From Pararhizobium antarcticum (GTDB lineage Bacteria > Pseudomonadota > Alphaproteobacteria > Rhizobiales > Rhizobiaceae): a stretch of 54,335 nt of DNA. Each line of letters starts with the position of its first letter. Position 1 is the first letter of the stretch. Below, piece after piece: positions 19,654-28,476 of this stretch. The stretch spans positions 1 to 54,335 of the forward strand of contig NZ_LSRP01000089.1 of the NCBI RefSeq assembly GCF_001885585.1, written 5' to 3'. A model generated the notes under the pieces. The model saw only the letters and a program-made list of their open reading frames with translations, was not told where the DNA came from and ran no database searches. The translations under genes were made by a program, and so were the position numbers.

Positions 19654-20372
19654 GCGCTGGCGACCGCGCTGCGAACGGCGCCTGCATCCTGTGTCGGACT
19701 GTCGGCCAGCCCGTCAGCGACAATCTCGCCGGAGCGCACCCGCACCTGGCGCGAGCATCGCGCTGCAAGGCTTGCATCATGGGTTACGAGAATGAGGGTC
19801 ATGTCGCGCTCGGCCTGCTTCGAGAAGATCAGATCGGCGATCTGACGGCCGGTCTCGGCATCCAGATTGCCGGTCGGCTCGTCGGCGATCAGAAGCTTAG
19901 GCGATGGCGCCAGCGACCGGGCAATGGCGACGCGCTGCTGTTCGCCGCCGGAGAGCTGGCCGGGATAATGGGACAACCGCTCGCCGAGGCCGACGGAAAT
20001 CAGCTCCTGTCGGGCGATTTCGAAAGCGTTTCTGACATTGGCGAGCTCGAGCGGCACCGCCACGTTTTCGAGCGCCGTCATGTTCGGAATCAGATGGAAG
20101 GACTGGAAGACGATGCCGATGTTGCGGCCGCGAAATTCGGCGACCTTGTCTTCGCTGAGGCCATGCAACGGTGTGCCAGCAATGGTGATCTCGCCGCTGT
20201 CAAGCCGTTCGAGGCCGGCAAGCACCATCAGCAGGGTCGATTTCCCCGAGCCCGACGGCCCGACGATACCCACCGATTCGCCCGTACCGATGGTCAGGTT
20301 CATTCCCTTGAGAACGTGCACCGATGCTGCGGCCTGCCCAAGCGTCAGATCCGCATTTTTCAGTTCGATCAT
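19650..20372 (-). CDS. ybbA: ABC transporter ATP-binding protein (YbbA, LolD/MacB type)
   Basis: Cytoplasmic ATPase partner of the downstream permease, 240 residues. GPSGSGKST (38-46) is Walker [18 protein letters not shown] the ABC signature, [12 protein letters not shown]alker B plus D-loop and LVTHD the H-loop. The EPTGNLD form and lack of an import EAA partner place it in the MacB/LolD class. The reading frame is open further upstream, but [12 protein letters not shown] at 20372 is the natural family start; the extra residues would cover the divergent tesA promoter. It is probably the first gene of a two-gene operon with the permease. Confidence 0.93.
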   Translation of the reverse strand: MIELKNADLTLGQAAASVHVLKGMNLTIGTGESVGIVGPSGSGKSTLLMVLAGLERLDSGEITIAGTPLHGLSEDKVAEFRGRNIGIVFQSFHLIPNMTALENVAVPLELANVRNAFEIARQELISVGLGERLSHYPGQLSGGEQQRVAIARSLAPSPKLLIADEPTGNLDAETGRQIADLIFSKQAERDMTLILVTHDASLAARCSRQVRVRSGEIVADGLADSPTQDAGAVRSAVASA

Positions 20373-20469
20373 GGTTTTTACCAAAGGAAACCGCCCTATA
20401 TGTGAAAATATGAAAACGCCAGTTTGACTGTTACGACTGGTTTGTGAAAACGGATTTAGGGACGACGCC

Positions 20470-21114
20470 ATGCGATTAAAAGGTTTCCGGGCATTTTTGT
20501 TGATGCTTGCCCCTCTGTTTCTTCTGGCGCCCACGACGGTTCGCGCTGAGACAATCAATCTTGTCGGCTTCGGAGACAGCCTGATGGCCGGTTACCAGTT
20601 GCCGCCGGAGGATGCGTTTCCTGCACGGCTGGAAAAAGCGTTGCGGGAAAAGGGCCTCGATGTGTCGATCGCCAATGCCGGCGTTTCCGGCGATACGACC
20701 TCTGGCGGGCTTGCCCGCATCGACTGGTCGGTGCCCGACGGAACCAAGGGCGTCATCCTCGAACTCGGCGCCAATGATGCCCTGCGCGGCATCCCGCCTG
20801 AAGACAGCCGCAAAAACCTTGACGCCATGCTGGCCAAACTCAAGGCACGCAATATCCCTGTCCTGCTGGTCGGCATCTATGCGCCACCGAACATGGGCGA
20901 GGATTATTCCGCGCGTTTCAACCCGATCTATCCGGCGCTTGCAGAAACCTATGGCTTGGAACTCTATCCCTTTTTCCTCGATGGTATCGTGACGGATCCG
21001 GCGCTGAAGCTGGACGACGGCATGCACCCGAATGGACAGGGCATCGGCGTCATGGTCGAGAAATTCCTGCCGGTTGCCGAGCGCTTCATCCGGGCCATTT
21101 CCGCTGGCGGCTGA
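20470..21114 (+). CDS. tesA: Secreted SGNH/GDSL esterase (TesA/lysophospholipase L1-arylesterase)
   Basis: Periplasmic hydrolase of 214 residues with thioesterase, arylesterase and lysophospholipase activity in characterised homologues. A signal peptide covers residues 1-26 (VRA|ETI). SGNH blocks are all present: GFGDSLMAGY with nucleophile Ser37 (block I), SGDTTSGG with the oxyanion Gly (II), LGANDALRG with the oxyanion Asn (III), and DDGMHPN with the catalytic Asp and His (V). It is divergent from ybbA across 97 bp, a neighbourhood also seen in E. coli, which suggests a shared role in envelope lipid handling. Confidence 0.93.
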   Translation: MRLKGFRAFLLMLAPLFLLAPTTVRAETINLVGFGDSLMAGYQLPPEDAFPARLEKALREKGLDVSIANAGVSGDTTSGGLARIDWSVPDGTKGVILELGANDALRGIPPEDSRKNLDAMLAKLKARNIPVLLVGIYAPPNMGEDYSARFNPIYPALAETYGLELYPFFLDGIVTDPALKLDDGMHPNGQGIGVMVEKFLPVAERFIRAISAGG

Positions 21115-21274
21115 TCGGCTTTTGCCGGCTGGTGGCCGTTGGGCAACGCGGCAAAGATCGTTCAGAGGTTGTTAACAAGATGAGCGCCAAATATTGCAGG
21201 TGCTAAATAATAGTTGCTTGCAGATCATCGGCATGTTTCGCTGAGCCATCTGTTAGAGATTCGGGGAGCTCGTT

Positions 21275-21865
21275 ATGCCGAGACTTTTCACCGCCCTCGA
21301 GATTCCGCGTAATGCCGCGATGAGCCTTTCATTGTTGCGTGGTGGTCTTCCCGGTGCCCGTTGGATCGATGTGGAAAACTACCACATCACGCTTCGCTTC
21401 ATCGGCGATGTCGACAACCGCACCGCAGACGAGATCGTCGATCGGCTGGACCGGATCGAACGTCCCGAATTCCAGTTGCGACTGACTGGCATGGGTGCCT
21501 TCGGATCGAAGAAGCCGCATTCGGTCTTTGCGGGCGTCAGCCCCCCCCCGGAAATCTATGCGCTGCAGGCGGAAATCGAGCGCATCTGCCAGAGACTGGG
21601 CCTGCCAGCAGATCCACGCAAGTTCACCCCGCATGTCACGCTGGCGCGGTTGCGTTCGTCGCGTGTCGATGATGTCGTCAGCTACCTTGGCGAACGCGGC
21701 AACTTCCACACCAGCACCTTTACCGTGCCGCGCTTCGTGCTGCTCTCGTCGCGTGATTCGGTCGGTGGCGGACCCTATCTGACGGAAGAGATCTTTCCGC
21801 TCTACGAAAAACGCTCGTCCAGCCTGCCGATGAGCGACGAACATCCGTCGGAAAGCATGGTGTAG
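21275..21865 (+). CDS. thpR: RNA 2',3'-cyclic phosphodiesterase (2'-5' RNA ligase family)
   Basis: A 196-residue 2H phosphoesterase. The two catalytic HxTL motifs are H37-I-T-L in NYHITLRFIG and H120-V-T-L in FTPHVTLARL. It begins MPRLFTALEIP, as ThpR proteins do. It hydrolyses 2',3'-cyclic phosphate ends of RNA and may reverse-ligate tRNA halves; its physiological substrate is not settled. The last 64 bp overlap, tail to tail, with the tyrosine phosphatase gene on the other strand. The last 20 or so residues after the second domain (YEKRSSSLPMSDEHPSESMV) are likely a non-conserved tail written by that overlap. Confidence 0.9.
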   Translation: MPRLFTALEIPRNAAMSLSLLRGGLPGARWIDVENYHITLRFIGDVDNRTADEIVDRLDRIERPEFQLRLTGMGAFGSKKPHSVFAGVSPPPEIYALQAEIERICQRLGLPADPRKFTPHVTLARLRSSRVDDVVSYLGERGNFHTSTFTVPRFVLLSSRDSVGGGPYLTEEIFPLYEKRSSSLPMSDEHPSESMV

Positions 21866-22272
21866 ACCGTCTCGAAACCATCGACGCCGCTGTAATACGG
21901 GTCGGGCACGTCCAAGGCAGTGCCAAGGGCATAGTCCAGAAACAGGTGGATGCGCGTTTGTGCGGGCGGCGGCGCCAGAAGGCGCAACTGTTCAACATTC
22001 CCGTGATCCATGCCGAAGATCAGGTCGAATCTTTCGAAATCCGTCTGTTCGACGCGCCTGCAGCGCTGCTGGCCGATGTCGATGCCGTGACGCTCGGCCA
22101 CGGCGATGGAGCGCGGATCGGGTGCATTGCCGAGATGCCAGCCGCCGGTTCCCGCTGAATCCACGGTCACCTCACGCCTGGTTTCGCCAGCCTGTTGCCG
22201 CAAAATCCCCTCCGCCAGCGGCGAGCGGCAGATGTTACCAAGACAAACAAAGAGAATGCGGGCGGGTTTCAT
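21802..22272 (-). CDS. Low-molecular-weight protein-tyrosine phosphatase
   Basis: A 156-residue phosphatase. The P-loop CLGNICRS (Cys10 nucleophile, Arg16) lies at the N-terminus and the general acid Asp124 in DPYYSG, both in normal positions. The ATG at 22272 gives MKPARILFVCLGN, the standard start; the frame is open upstream but without conservation. Bacterial members dephosphorylate tyrosine kinases of exopolysaccharide synthesis or small phosphoesters. No BY-kinase gene is in the window, so the partner is unknown. The gene overlaps thpR convergently by 64 bp. Confidence 0.92.
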   Translation of the reverse strand: MKPARILFVCLGNICRSPLAEGILRQQAGETRREVTVDSAGTGGWHLGNAPDPRSIAVAERHGIDIGQQRCRRVEQTDFERFDLIFGMDHGNVEQLRLLAPPPAQTRIHLFLDYALGTALDVPDPYYSGVDGFETVYTMLSDGCSSLIGRLDERFS

Positions 22273-22397
22273 GCTATCCAGCCTATCAAGACACAGATTG
22301 AACCTATCGGCAGCGCAGGCGTTTGGCCTTTGCGACATTCACCGTCGACGCAAGACGACGGTCCAGACACCCGAACAGTCCAGACGAGGGAAACATC

Positions 22398-22715
22398 ATG
22401 AAGCATGAAAAGCTCGACGCCGAAACCACAAAGCAGCATCTCCATGGAATGGAGGGCTGGGTTCTCGCGGATGATGGCCTTTCGATCTGGAAAGCCTTCC
22501 GATTCAAGAGCTTCATTGAGGCTTTCGGTTTCATGTCGGAAAGCGCGCTTGCGGCGGAAAAGCTTGGACATCATCCGGAATGGTTCAACGTCTACAACAA
22601 GGTCGACGTGACGCTGACCACCCATGACGCAAAAGGCCTGACGGAACTCGATTTCAAGCTTGCCGCAAAGATGGACACGGCAGCAGCCGGACGCATGCCC
22701 GACCATATCAAATAG
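22398..22715 (+). CDS. phhB: Pterin-4a-carbinolamine dehydratase
   Basis: A 105-residue enzyme that dehydrates 4a-hydroxytetrahydrobiopterin after phenylalanine hydroxylation and so regenerates the pterin cofactor. The signature [29 protein letters not shown] holds the active-site His pair and Trp. The ATG at 22398 has a GAGGGAAA ribosome site; upstream in-frame residues are not conserved. It is divergent from the phosphatase gene across 125 bp. No phenylalanine hydroxylase gene is seen in the window. Confidence 0.92.
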   Translation: MKHEKLDAETTKQHLHGMEGWVLADDGLSIWKAFRFKSFIEAFGFMSESALAAEKLGHHPEWFNVYNKVDVTLTTHDAKGLTELDFKLAAKMDTAAAGRMPDHIK

Positions 22716-22806
22716 TCCACGTCATCCAATGTTCTGCATTGAACCGGGCATTTGAATTGCGTCGCCGCAGCCCCATATGTTTCCGATGATCGACGAAAGG
22801 GACAAG

Positions 22807-23184
22807 ATGGACAACGTCAAGATCGGCGAAATACTCCTGCCCGGCGAACAGAGTGAACAGGAAGCCCGCGCCCGCAAGGTCCGCCGGCGCTTCTGGCCGA
22901 CGCTGAAGCGCGCCATGCGCCAGGTTCCGTTCAGCCGCGATCTGGTCGCGGCCTATTACTGCGCCATGGATCCGACGACGCCAATGCGCACACGCGGCAT
23001 CCTGCTCGGGGCGCTTGCATATTTCGTCATGCCGATCGACTTCCTTCCGGATATGCTGGCCATGGTCGGCTTTTCCGACGACATCGCGGTGCTGACGGCG
23101 GCCTTTGCTGCGATCAGCGGCCAGATCAAGGAAGACCACTATGTCCGCGCCGACGCGGCGTTGCAGTCCACACCGGACGAATAA
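22807..23184 (+). CDS. DUF1232 (YkvA-type) small membrane-associated protein
   Basis: A 125-residue protein with a DUF1232 core near residues 60-100: RTRGILLGALAYFVMPIDFLPDMLAMVGFSDDIAVL. The PIDFLPD motif is the family hallmark between two hydrophobic segments. The function of the family is unknown. The ATG at 22807 is chosen because GAAAGGGACAAG precedes it; an ATG ten codons upstream (22777) lacks a ribosome site. It follows phhB by 91 bp and is convergent with the sigma-factor gene, with 9 bp between stops. Confidence 0.88.
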   Translation: MDNVKIGEILLPGEQSEQEARARKVRRRFWPTLKRAMRQVPFSRDLVAAYYCAMDPTTPMRTRGILLGALAYFVMPIDFLPDMLAMVGFSDDIAVLTAAFAAISGQIKEDHYVRADAALQSTPDE

Positions 23185-23193
23185 CCGGAACGA

Positions 23194-23763
23194 TCAGGCG
23201 CTGTCGACGCCATCTTCCTCGAGCAGTTTCTTGAGTTTGCCGAAGGCGAGCCGGATGCGCGACTTCACCGTGCCAAGCGGAATACCCGTGGCCGCCGAAA
23301 TTTCAGAATGCGACTGGCCGAAGAAAAACGCCATGCGAATCAGGGTGACCTGCTCCTCCGGCAGCTTTTCCATGGCCGCACGCACGATCTGTTCGCGGTC
23401 TCCGCTCTCAACAAGTGCATCGGGTGCAGCCGGTGCGGCCGGCATCAGGGACGGATCGGTTTCGTCGAGGGTGCGGTTGCGCATGCGTCTTGCCGCATCA
23501 ATGCGGCGATTGCGGGCGATCCGGAAAAGCCAGGTGGAGAGCGACGACTTCGACGAATCGTAGAGATGGGCCTTCTGCCAGAGCACCACCATGACTTCCT
23601 GGGCGAGCTCCTCTGCCTCCATGGCGGGCATATTCTGGCGCATCAGGAAGGATTTCAGCCGGGGCGCGAAGAAATCGAAAAGCGCAGCAAATGCCGTCTG
23701 GTCGCGTTTTTGCGCGACGGCGACCGCAAGATTGGCGAAATGCTGTTTGGCATCAACATTCAT
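23194..23763 (-). CDS. ECF-type sigma-70 factor (RpoE/SigK-like)
   Basis: A 189-residue alternative sigma factor. Region 2 is FAPRLKSFLMRQNMPAMEAEELAQE through STWLFRIARNRRIDAARR. Region 4 is EKLPEEQVTLIRMAFFFGQSHSEISAATGIPLGTVKSRIRLAFGKLKKLL. The wording resembles the RpoE-ChrR group of alphaproteobacteria, which answers singlet oxygen and peroxides. In that group the zinc anti-sigma ChrR normally follows directly, but here the next gene is the convergent DUF1232 gene, so no partner is visible. The ATG at 23763 is preferred; a GTG at 23784 would add seven residues. A TATAGA box lies upstream on this strand (23801-23796). Confidence 0.87.
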   Translation of the reverse strand: MNVDAKQHFANLAVAVAQKRDQTAFAALFDFFAPRLKSFLMRQNMPAMEAEELAQEVMVVLWQKAHLYDSSKSSLSTWLFRIARNRRIDAARRMRNRTLDETDPSLMPAAPAAPDALVESGDREQIVRAAMEKLPEEQVTLIRMAFFFGQSHSEISAATGIPLGTVKSRIRLAFGKLKKLLEEDGVDSA

Positions 23764-24210
23764 TCCGCTTTTTCGGCCTCCCACAGTCTGTCTTTTCTAT
23801 AATTGCACAACAGGTACAACGGTTTTGCCAAACGTCAAACTCTTGCCTGATTCTTTGTGACATAAAACGATGCCTTGCACCGATATCGTCGTCGACAAAG
23901 ACGCATTCCCGGGCGCAAGGCGGCATGGGCGACACGCGGGCCTGAAAAACGGCTTGCAGCACTGTTCATAACAGGCGCAATTCATACCGGACAACGGCCG
24001 GACGGGCGGGCAACCGCTGCCGGGACAGAATGACGGTCTGGAACCTGGTAGGGTTTTGTCGTAAATGTTCTGGAATGAACCGGATATGCAGGAAATTCAG
24101 GATCGTTGACGGTTTGGTAACCTGAATTAAGCCAAAATCAATCAAATCGTGACCATGCGTAACCGGTAAATCCGGAACAGACGTGGCAGCTAAGAAACCG
24201 GCAGGACATT
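23764..24210. other. 447-bp divergent intergenic region between sigma factor and IalB-family gene
   Basis: It holds the upstream regions of both genes. On the minus strand a TATAGA box lies at 23801-23796, about 33 bases before the sigma-factor ATG. On the plus strand TTGACG occurs at 24106-24111 without a good -10 at normal spacing. I looked for an ECF-type GGAAC/GTT promoter: GGAACC occurs at 24038-24043, but no clear GTT element follows at 16-17 bases. No ORF with recognisable protein content and no strong hairpin was seen. Confidence 0.4.
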
Positions 24211-24714
24211 ATGTTTGTAACAAAGCTCACCACCGCACTTGCAATTCTACTCTCTTTTGCCAGCGTGGCCTCAGCCCAGTCGCCAACCCGAATCCAGCAG
24301 TTCAATGCGTGGGGTGCCTATTCCTATACGGCAGGCACCGGCAAGGTCTGCTACGTGCTGTCGGTTCCGAAGGAAAAGAGCCCGGCAAACGTCGACCATG
24401 GCGATATCTTTTTCCTCGTCTCACAGCGCCCCGGCCAGAATATCTCCTACGAACCCCAGGCGATGATGGGCTATGCGTTGCAGGAAAATTCGAAGGTCGT
24501 CGTCAAGATTGACGCCCGCGAATTCACCCTGTTCACCAAGGGCAACTCGGCCTGGGTGGAAAACGCAGCCGAGGAACCGGCCCTCGTTGCAGCCATGAAG
24601 GGCGGCAAGGCCATGTCGGTGACGGCAAAGTCACGCAAGGGAACGCCGACATCCTACTCCTATTCACTGTCCGGCATTTCGGCCGCGCTGAAGCAAATCG
24701 AAACCTGCAGGTAA
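24211..24714 (+). CDS. Invasion-associated locus B (IalB) family secreted protein
   Basis: A 167-residue exported protein. A signal peptide spans residues 1-22 (ASA|QSP). The mature part has the IalB pattern with WGAYSY near the start, CYVLSVPKEK, LVSQRPGQNISYEPQAMMGY, and FTLFTKGNSAWVENAAEEPALVAAMKGGKAMSVTAKSRKGTPTSYSYSLSGISAAL. Two Cys, one early and one near the C-terminus (ETCR), could form a disulfide. Named after a Bartonella invasion locus, the family is common in free-living rhizobia, where its role is unknown. It is followed by a terminator. Confidence 0.85.
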   Translation: MFVTKLTTALAILLSFASVASAQSPTRIQQFNAWGAYSYTAGTGKVCYVLSVPKEKSPANVDHGDIFFLVSQRPGQNISYEPQAMMGYALQENSKVVVKIDAREFTLFTKGNSAWVENAAEEPALVAAMKGGKAMSVTAKSRKGTPTSYSYSLSGISAALKQIETCR

Positions 24715-24740
24715 GCGCATCCAGCTCTGTGAATTTTCGC

Positions 24741-24763
24741 AAAGGCCGGCTCGTCCGGCCTTT
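24741..24763 (+). terminator. Terminator after the IalB-family gene
   Basis: Arms AAAGGCCGG (24741-24749) and CCGGCCTTT (24755-24763) with a 5-base loop, 26 bases after the stop; further pairing of CGC with GCG outside is possible. Confidence 0.75.
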
Positions 24764-24982
24764 CTGCGTTAACGCATTTGCTTTTTTGCAGATCTGACCT
24801 GACGTCCGGGAGGGTGACGCCTTGCGAAAAGCGTGCTAAAGGCCCGCTCCATGATGGCTGCGCGGATCCGTTGACGATCCCCATGCGCGGCAAACGAACA
24901 CGGATCTCAGCATATTACGCATTGGACGTGCAGGCGATACGCTTGACGGGCCTTGCGTATCGCAGAATGGGAAATGGCGAGA

Positions 24983-26218
24983 ATGGCCGCGACTGAAGCA
25001 CGCAATCTGGACCGCCCGGTCAGGGCACCCGTCCGTCCGGCCATGGCACCCGAAATGCCATCGCTGATCGGTCTGTCGCGCGAGGATCTCGGCGCGGCTC
25101 TTGCCGGTGCCGGCGTGCCGCTGAAGCAGGTGAAGATGCGGGTCAGCCAGCTCTGGCACTGGCTTTACGTGCGCGGCGTTTCCGATTTCGATCACATGAC
25201 CAATGTTTCCAAGGACCTGCGCGAAACGCTGAAACGGCACTTCACCATTGGCCGGCCGGAAATCGTCGAGGAGCAGATCTCAAATGACGGCACCCGCAAA
25301 TGGTTGATGCGTTTTCCGCCGCGCGGTGCCGGCCGTCCCGTCGAGATCGAGACCGTCTATATTCCAGAAGAGGGCCGCGGCACGTTGTGCGTCTCCAGCC
25401 AAGTCGGCTGCACGCTGACCTGTTCGTTCTGCCACACCGGCACGCAAAAGCTGGTGCGCAACCTGACGGCCGAGGAAATTCTGTCGCAACTTCTGCTCGC
25501 GCGTGACCGGCTGGGCGATTTTCCCGACCGGGATACGCCCGCCGGCGCAATCGTTCCCAATGAAGGCCGCAAGGTCACCAATATGGTGATGATGGGCATG
25601 GGCGAGCCACTCTACAATTTCGAGAACGTCAAGACGGCGCTTCTGATCGCGACCGATGGCGACGGCCTGTCGCTGTCGCGTCGCCGCGTCACGCTTTCAA
25701 CCTCGGGCATCGTGCCGGAAATCTTCCGCACCGGCGAGGAGATCGGCGTCATGCTGGCCATCTCGCTGCATGCGGTGAAGGACGACCTGCGCGACATGCT
25801 GGTGCCGATCAACAAGAAATATCCGCTGAAAGACCTGCTCGACGCCTGCCGCAACTATCCCGGCGTCTCCAACGCCCGCCGCATCACTTTCGAATATGTG
25901 ATGCTCGAGGGTGTCAATGACAGCCTCGAGGACGCCAAGGAACTGGTCCGGCTCTTGAAGGGCATTCCGGCGAAGATCAACCTCATCCCCTTCAATCCCT
26001 GGCCGGGCACGAACTATCAGTGTTCGAAATGGGAACAGATCGAGAAGTTTGCCGACTTCATCAACGCAGCCGGCTACGCCTCGCCGATCCGCACGCCGCG
26101 CGGCCGCGACATCCTCGCCGCCTGCGGCCAGCTGAAGTCCGACAGCGAACGCATGCGCAAGGTCGACCGGATGGCGCTCGAAGCCCTGATGATCGCCAAT
26201 CACGGCGAAGATGATTGA
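24983..26218 (+). CDS. rlmN: 23S rRNA (adenine2503-C2)-methyltransferase RlmN (also tRNA A37)
   Basis: Radical-SAM dual-specificity RNA methyltransferase of 411 residues from the chosen start. The [4Fe-4S] motif is [11 protein letters not shown] (CX3CX2C). [10 protein letters not shown] binds [24 protein letters not shown] and the late Cys in LAACGQL, the methyl-carrying residue of the mechanism, are present. It modifies 23S rRNA near the peptidyl centre, which improves proofreading. The frame has candidate ATGs at 24974 and 24983 plus a TTG at 24953; GGGAAA lies at good distance only for 24983, so I use that. It is convergent with a LysE-type gene, with 39 bp between. Confidence 0.95.
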   Translation: MAATEARNLDRPVRAPVRPAMAPEMPSLIGLSREDLGAALAGAGVPLKQVKMRVSQLWHWLYVRGVSDFDHMTNVSKDLRETLKRHFTIGRPEIVEEQISNDGTRKWLMRFPPRGAGRPVEIETVYIPEEGRGTLCVSSQVGCTLTCSFCHTGTQKLVRNLTAEEILSQLLLARDRLGDFPDRDTPAGAIVPNEGRKVTNMVMMGMGEPLYNFENVKTALLIATDGDGLSLSRRRVTLSTSGIVPEIFRTGEEIGVMLAISLHAVKDDLRDMLVPINKKYPLKDLLDACRNYPGVSNARRITFEYVMLEGVNDSLEDAKELVRLLKGIPAKINLIPFNPWPGTNYQCSKWEQIEKFADFINAAGYASPIRTPRGRDILAACGQLKSDSERMRKVDRMALEALMIANHGEDD

Positions 26219-26257
26219 TCCGCACCGATCGCATCTGCGTTCGGCTGCAGCCGCTGC

Positions 26258-26899
26258 TCAACGCGACTGCGTGAACAGGATCTTCACCGCGAAGATCGAG
26301 AAGACACCGGCAAAACTGTAGTCGATCGCGCGCATCACGTTTTTCTTGCGCTGCAGCCAGGCCGACAGCCAGTCCGCCGTCAGGATGACGGCAATATTGA
26401 CAGGCATGGCTGCGACGATGAAGAAGATGCCGAGAAACAGCAGCTTGGCCGTGACGTTCGGATCGTGCGCGGTCACAAATTGCGGCAGGAAGGTCATGAA
26501 AAAGATGATGACCTTGGGATTGAGCAGATTGACGCCGAGACCGGTCGAGATGTTCGACAGCGGCGAGGCCTCCGCGCCGTCTTCCTTCCTGACGGAAAGG
26601 CTCGATCCGAAACGGATGGCCTGGATGGCCAGCCAGAAGAGATAGGCGGCACCGCCTGTTTTCAGCACCAGAAAGGCCGTTGGCGAGGCCGTGATCAGCG
26701 CCGAGATACCGAAGGCGACCAGAAGCGTGTGGACGAGGCAGCCGAGACTGGTGCCGACAACGACGTACATGGCGGCGGCCTTGCCCTGCGACAGTGCACG
26801 GCTGATCGACAGCGTCATGTCTGGCCCGGGCGTGGCGGCCAGCAGAAGGGTCGCTGCGGTAAAGGCAAGCAGTGTCGGCAGGCTGGGCAGGAAATCCAT
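26258..26899 (-). CDS. LysE/RhtB family amino-acid exporter (copy 1)
   Basis: A 213-residue inner-membrane exporter with about six helices. It starts MDFLPSLPTLLAFTAATLLLAATPGPDMTL, where the ATPGPD stretch in helix 1 is the LysE/RhtB hallmark, and GLGVNLLNPKVIIFFMTFLPQF is the second conserved block. Proteins of this class export amino acids such as lysine, threonine or homoserine lactone; the substrate here is unknown. The ATG at 26899 has GGAAGAAG upstream. It is divergent from argG across 268 bp, but an arginine-related role is only a guess. Confidence 0.9.
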   Translation of the reverse strand: MDFLPSLPTLLAFTAATLLLAATPGPDMTLSISRALSQGKAAAMYVVVGTSLGCLVHTLLVAFGISALITASPTAFLVLKTGGAAYLFWLAIQAIRFGSSLSVRKEDGAEASPLSNISTGLGVNLLNPKVIIFFMTFLPQFVTAHDPNVTAKLLFLGIFFIVAAMPVNIAVILTADWLSAWLQRKKNVMRAIDYSFAGVFSIFAVKILFTQSR

Positions 26900-27167
26900 G
26901 GTCGCTTCTTCCGATAACGGGCTACGGGCCGTCGATACCACGTCCGCACCGATCCGGTCTGCACATTTTCGGGAAGAGACAGCGGCAATCCACCGCGTGC
27001 TTGCCTTGGCGTCGCTATAAAAATCCGTGTCAGTTCCGCATCTTTATGGGGCGGTCAGGGCAGCAAAAGCCCGTAAGTCTTGCACGAGCGCGCAATCTGG
27101 CTAAAAGTGCCGCGAAATTTTCCATGCGGTATCGGCCGCGCAGCAAAGACCAGACGGACATCAAACC

Positions 27168-28388
27168 ATGACAGCGCAAAAGCAAGTGAAGAAAGTCGTT
27201 CTCGCCTATTCCGGCGGCCTCGACACCTCGATCATCCTGAAATGGCTCCAGACGGAACTCGGCGCCGAAGTCGTGACCTTCACGGCCGATCTCGGCCAGG
27301 GCGAAGAACTCGAGCCGGCCCGCAAGAAGGCCGAGATGATGGGCATCAAGGATATCTACATCCGCGACGTGCGCGAGGAATTCGTCAAGGACTTCGTCTT
27401 CCCGATGTTCAGGGCAAACGCCGTCTATGAAGGCGTCTACCTGCTCGGCACCTCGATTGCCCGTCCGCTGATCTCAAAGCACCTGATCGAAATCGCCCGC
27501 GAAACCGGCGCAGACGCGATTGCCCATGGCGCGACCGGCAAGGGCAATGACCAGGTTCGCTTCGAGCTTTCGGCCTATGCGCTGAACCCCGACATCAAGA
27601 TCATCGCCCCCTGGCGCGACTGGTCGTTCAAGAGCCGCACAGACCTCTTGGCCTTTGCCGAGCAGCACCAGATCCCGGTTGCCAAGGACAAGATGGGCGA
27701 AGCCCCGTTCTCCGTCGACGCCAACCTGCTGCACTCGTCTTCCGAGGGCAAGGTTCTTGAAGATCCGGCTGTCGAAGCGCCGGAATATGTGCACATGCGC
27801 ACCATTTCGCCGGAAGCCGCTCCCGACAAGGCGACAATCATCAAGGTCGGCTTCCGCAAGGGCGATGCAGTCTCTATCGACGGCAAGGAAATGAGCCCGG
27901 CCTCGATCCTGACGGCATTGAACGCGTTTGGCCGCGACAACGGTATCGGCCGCCTTGACCTCGTCGAGAACCGCTTCGTCGGCATGAAGTCGCGTGGCAT
28001 CTACGAAACACCCGGCGGTACGATCCTCCTGACGGCGCACCGCGCGATCGAATCGATCACGCTGGACCGCGGCGCGGCCCATCTCAAGGACGACATCATG
28101 CCGCGTTACGCCGAGTTGATCTACTACGGCTTCTGGTTCTCGCCAGAGCGCGAAATGCTGCAAGCCCTGATCGACAAGAGCCAGGAGCATGTCGAGGGCG
28201 AAGTGACGCTGAAGCTCTACAAGGGCAATGTGATGGTCACCGGCCGCGAGAGCGACAAGTCGCTCTATTCCGACAAGCTGGTGACCTTCGAGGATGACCA
28301 GGGCGCCTACGACCAGAAGGACGCCGCCGGCTTTATCAAGCTCAACGCGCTGCGCCTGCGCACTCTGGCGGCACGCAATCGCAAGTAG
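27168..28388 (+). CDS. argG: Argininosuccinate synthase
   Basis: Joins citrulline and aspartate with ATP to argininosuccinate, the penultimate step of arginine biosynthesis. It has 406 residues, normal length. AYSGGLDTS (13-21) is the PP-loop ATP site. [13 protein letters not shown] and [11 protein letters not shown] are conserved citrulline- and aspartate-side blocks. The ATG at 27168 is the standard family start ([17 protein letters not shown]). It is monocistronic, ending at a strong terminator. With argJ at the left edge this is the second arginine gene in the window; they are 26 kb apart and not one operon. Confidence 0.97.
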   Translation: MTAQKQVKKVVLAYSGGLDTSIILKWLQTELGAEVVTFTADLGQGEELEPARKKAEMMGIKDIYIRDVREEFVKDFVFPMFRANAVYEGVYLLGTSIARPLISKHLIEIARETGADAIAHGATGKGNDQVRFELSAYALNPDIKIIAPWRDWSFKSRTDLLAFAEQHQIPVAKDKMGEAPFSVDANLLHSSSEGKVLEDPAVEAPEYVHMRTISPEAAPDKATIIKVGFRKGDAVSIDGKEMSPASILTALNAFGRDNGIGRLDLVENRFVGMKSRGIYETPGGTILLTAHRAIESITLDRGAAHLKDDIMPRYAELIYYGFWFSPEREMLQALIDKSQEHVEGEVTLKLYKGNVMVTGRESDKSLYSDKLVTFEDDQGAYDQKDAAGFIKLNALRLRTLAARNRK

Positions 28389-28417
28389 TTTTTACGTTTT
28401 CCTGAGAACCGTTTCTC

Positions 28418-28447
28418 AAACCCGCGACGCCTCGTCGCGGGTTTTTT
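28418..28447 (+). terminator. Strong Rho-independent terminator of argG
   Basis: Arms AAACCCGCGAC (28418-28428) and GTCGCGGGTTT (28434-28444) with a 5-base loop, and a run of six T at 28442-28447. The complementary A/T pattern may also stop transcripts of the convergent MFS gene. Confidence 0.9.
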
Positions 28448-28476
28448 GATGCCAATCAGGAACATCCGGACACAGT

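Noticed and set aside
16951..19845. 964-residue open frame opposite to ybbP and ybbA
   Set aside because: Arg/Gln/Asp-rich nonsense composition with no motif; ybbP and ybbA on the other strand carry full signatures.
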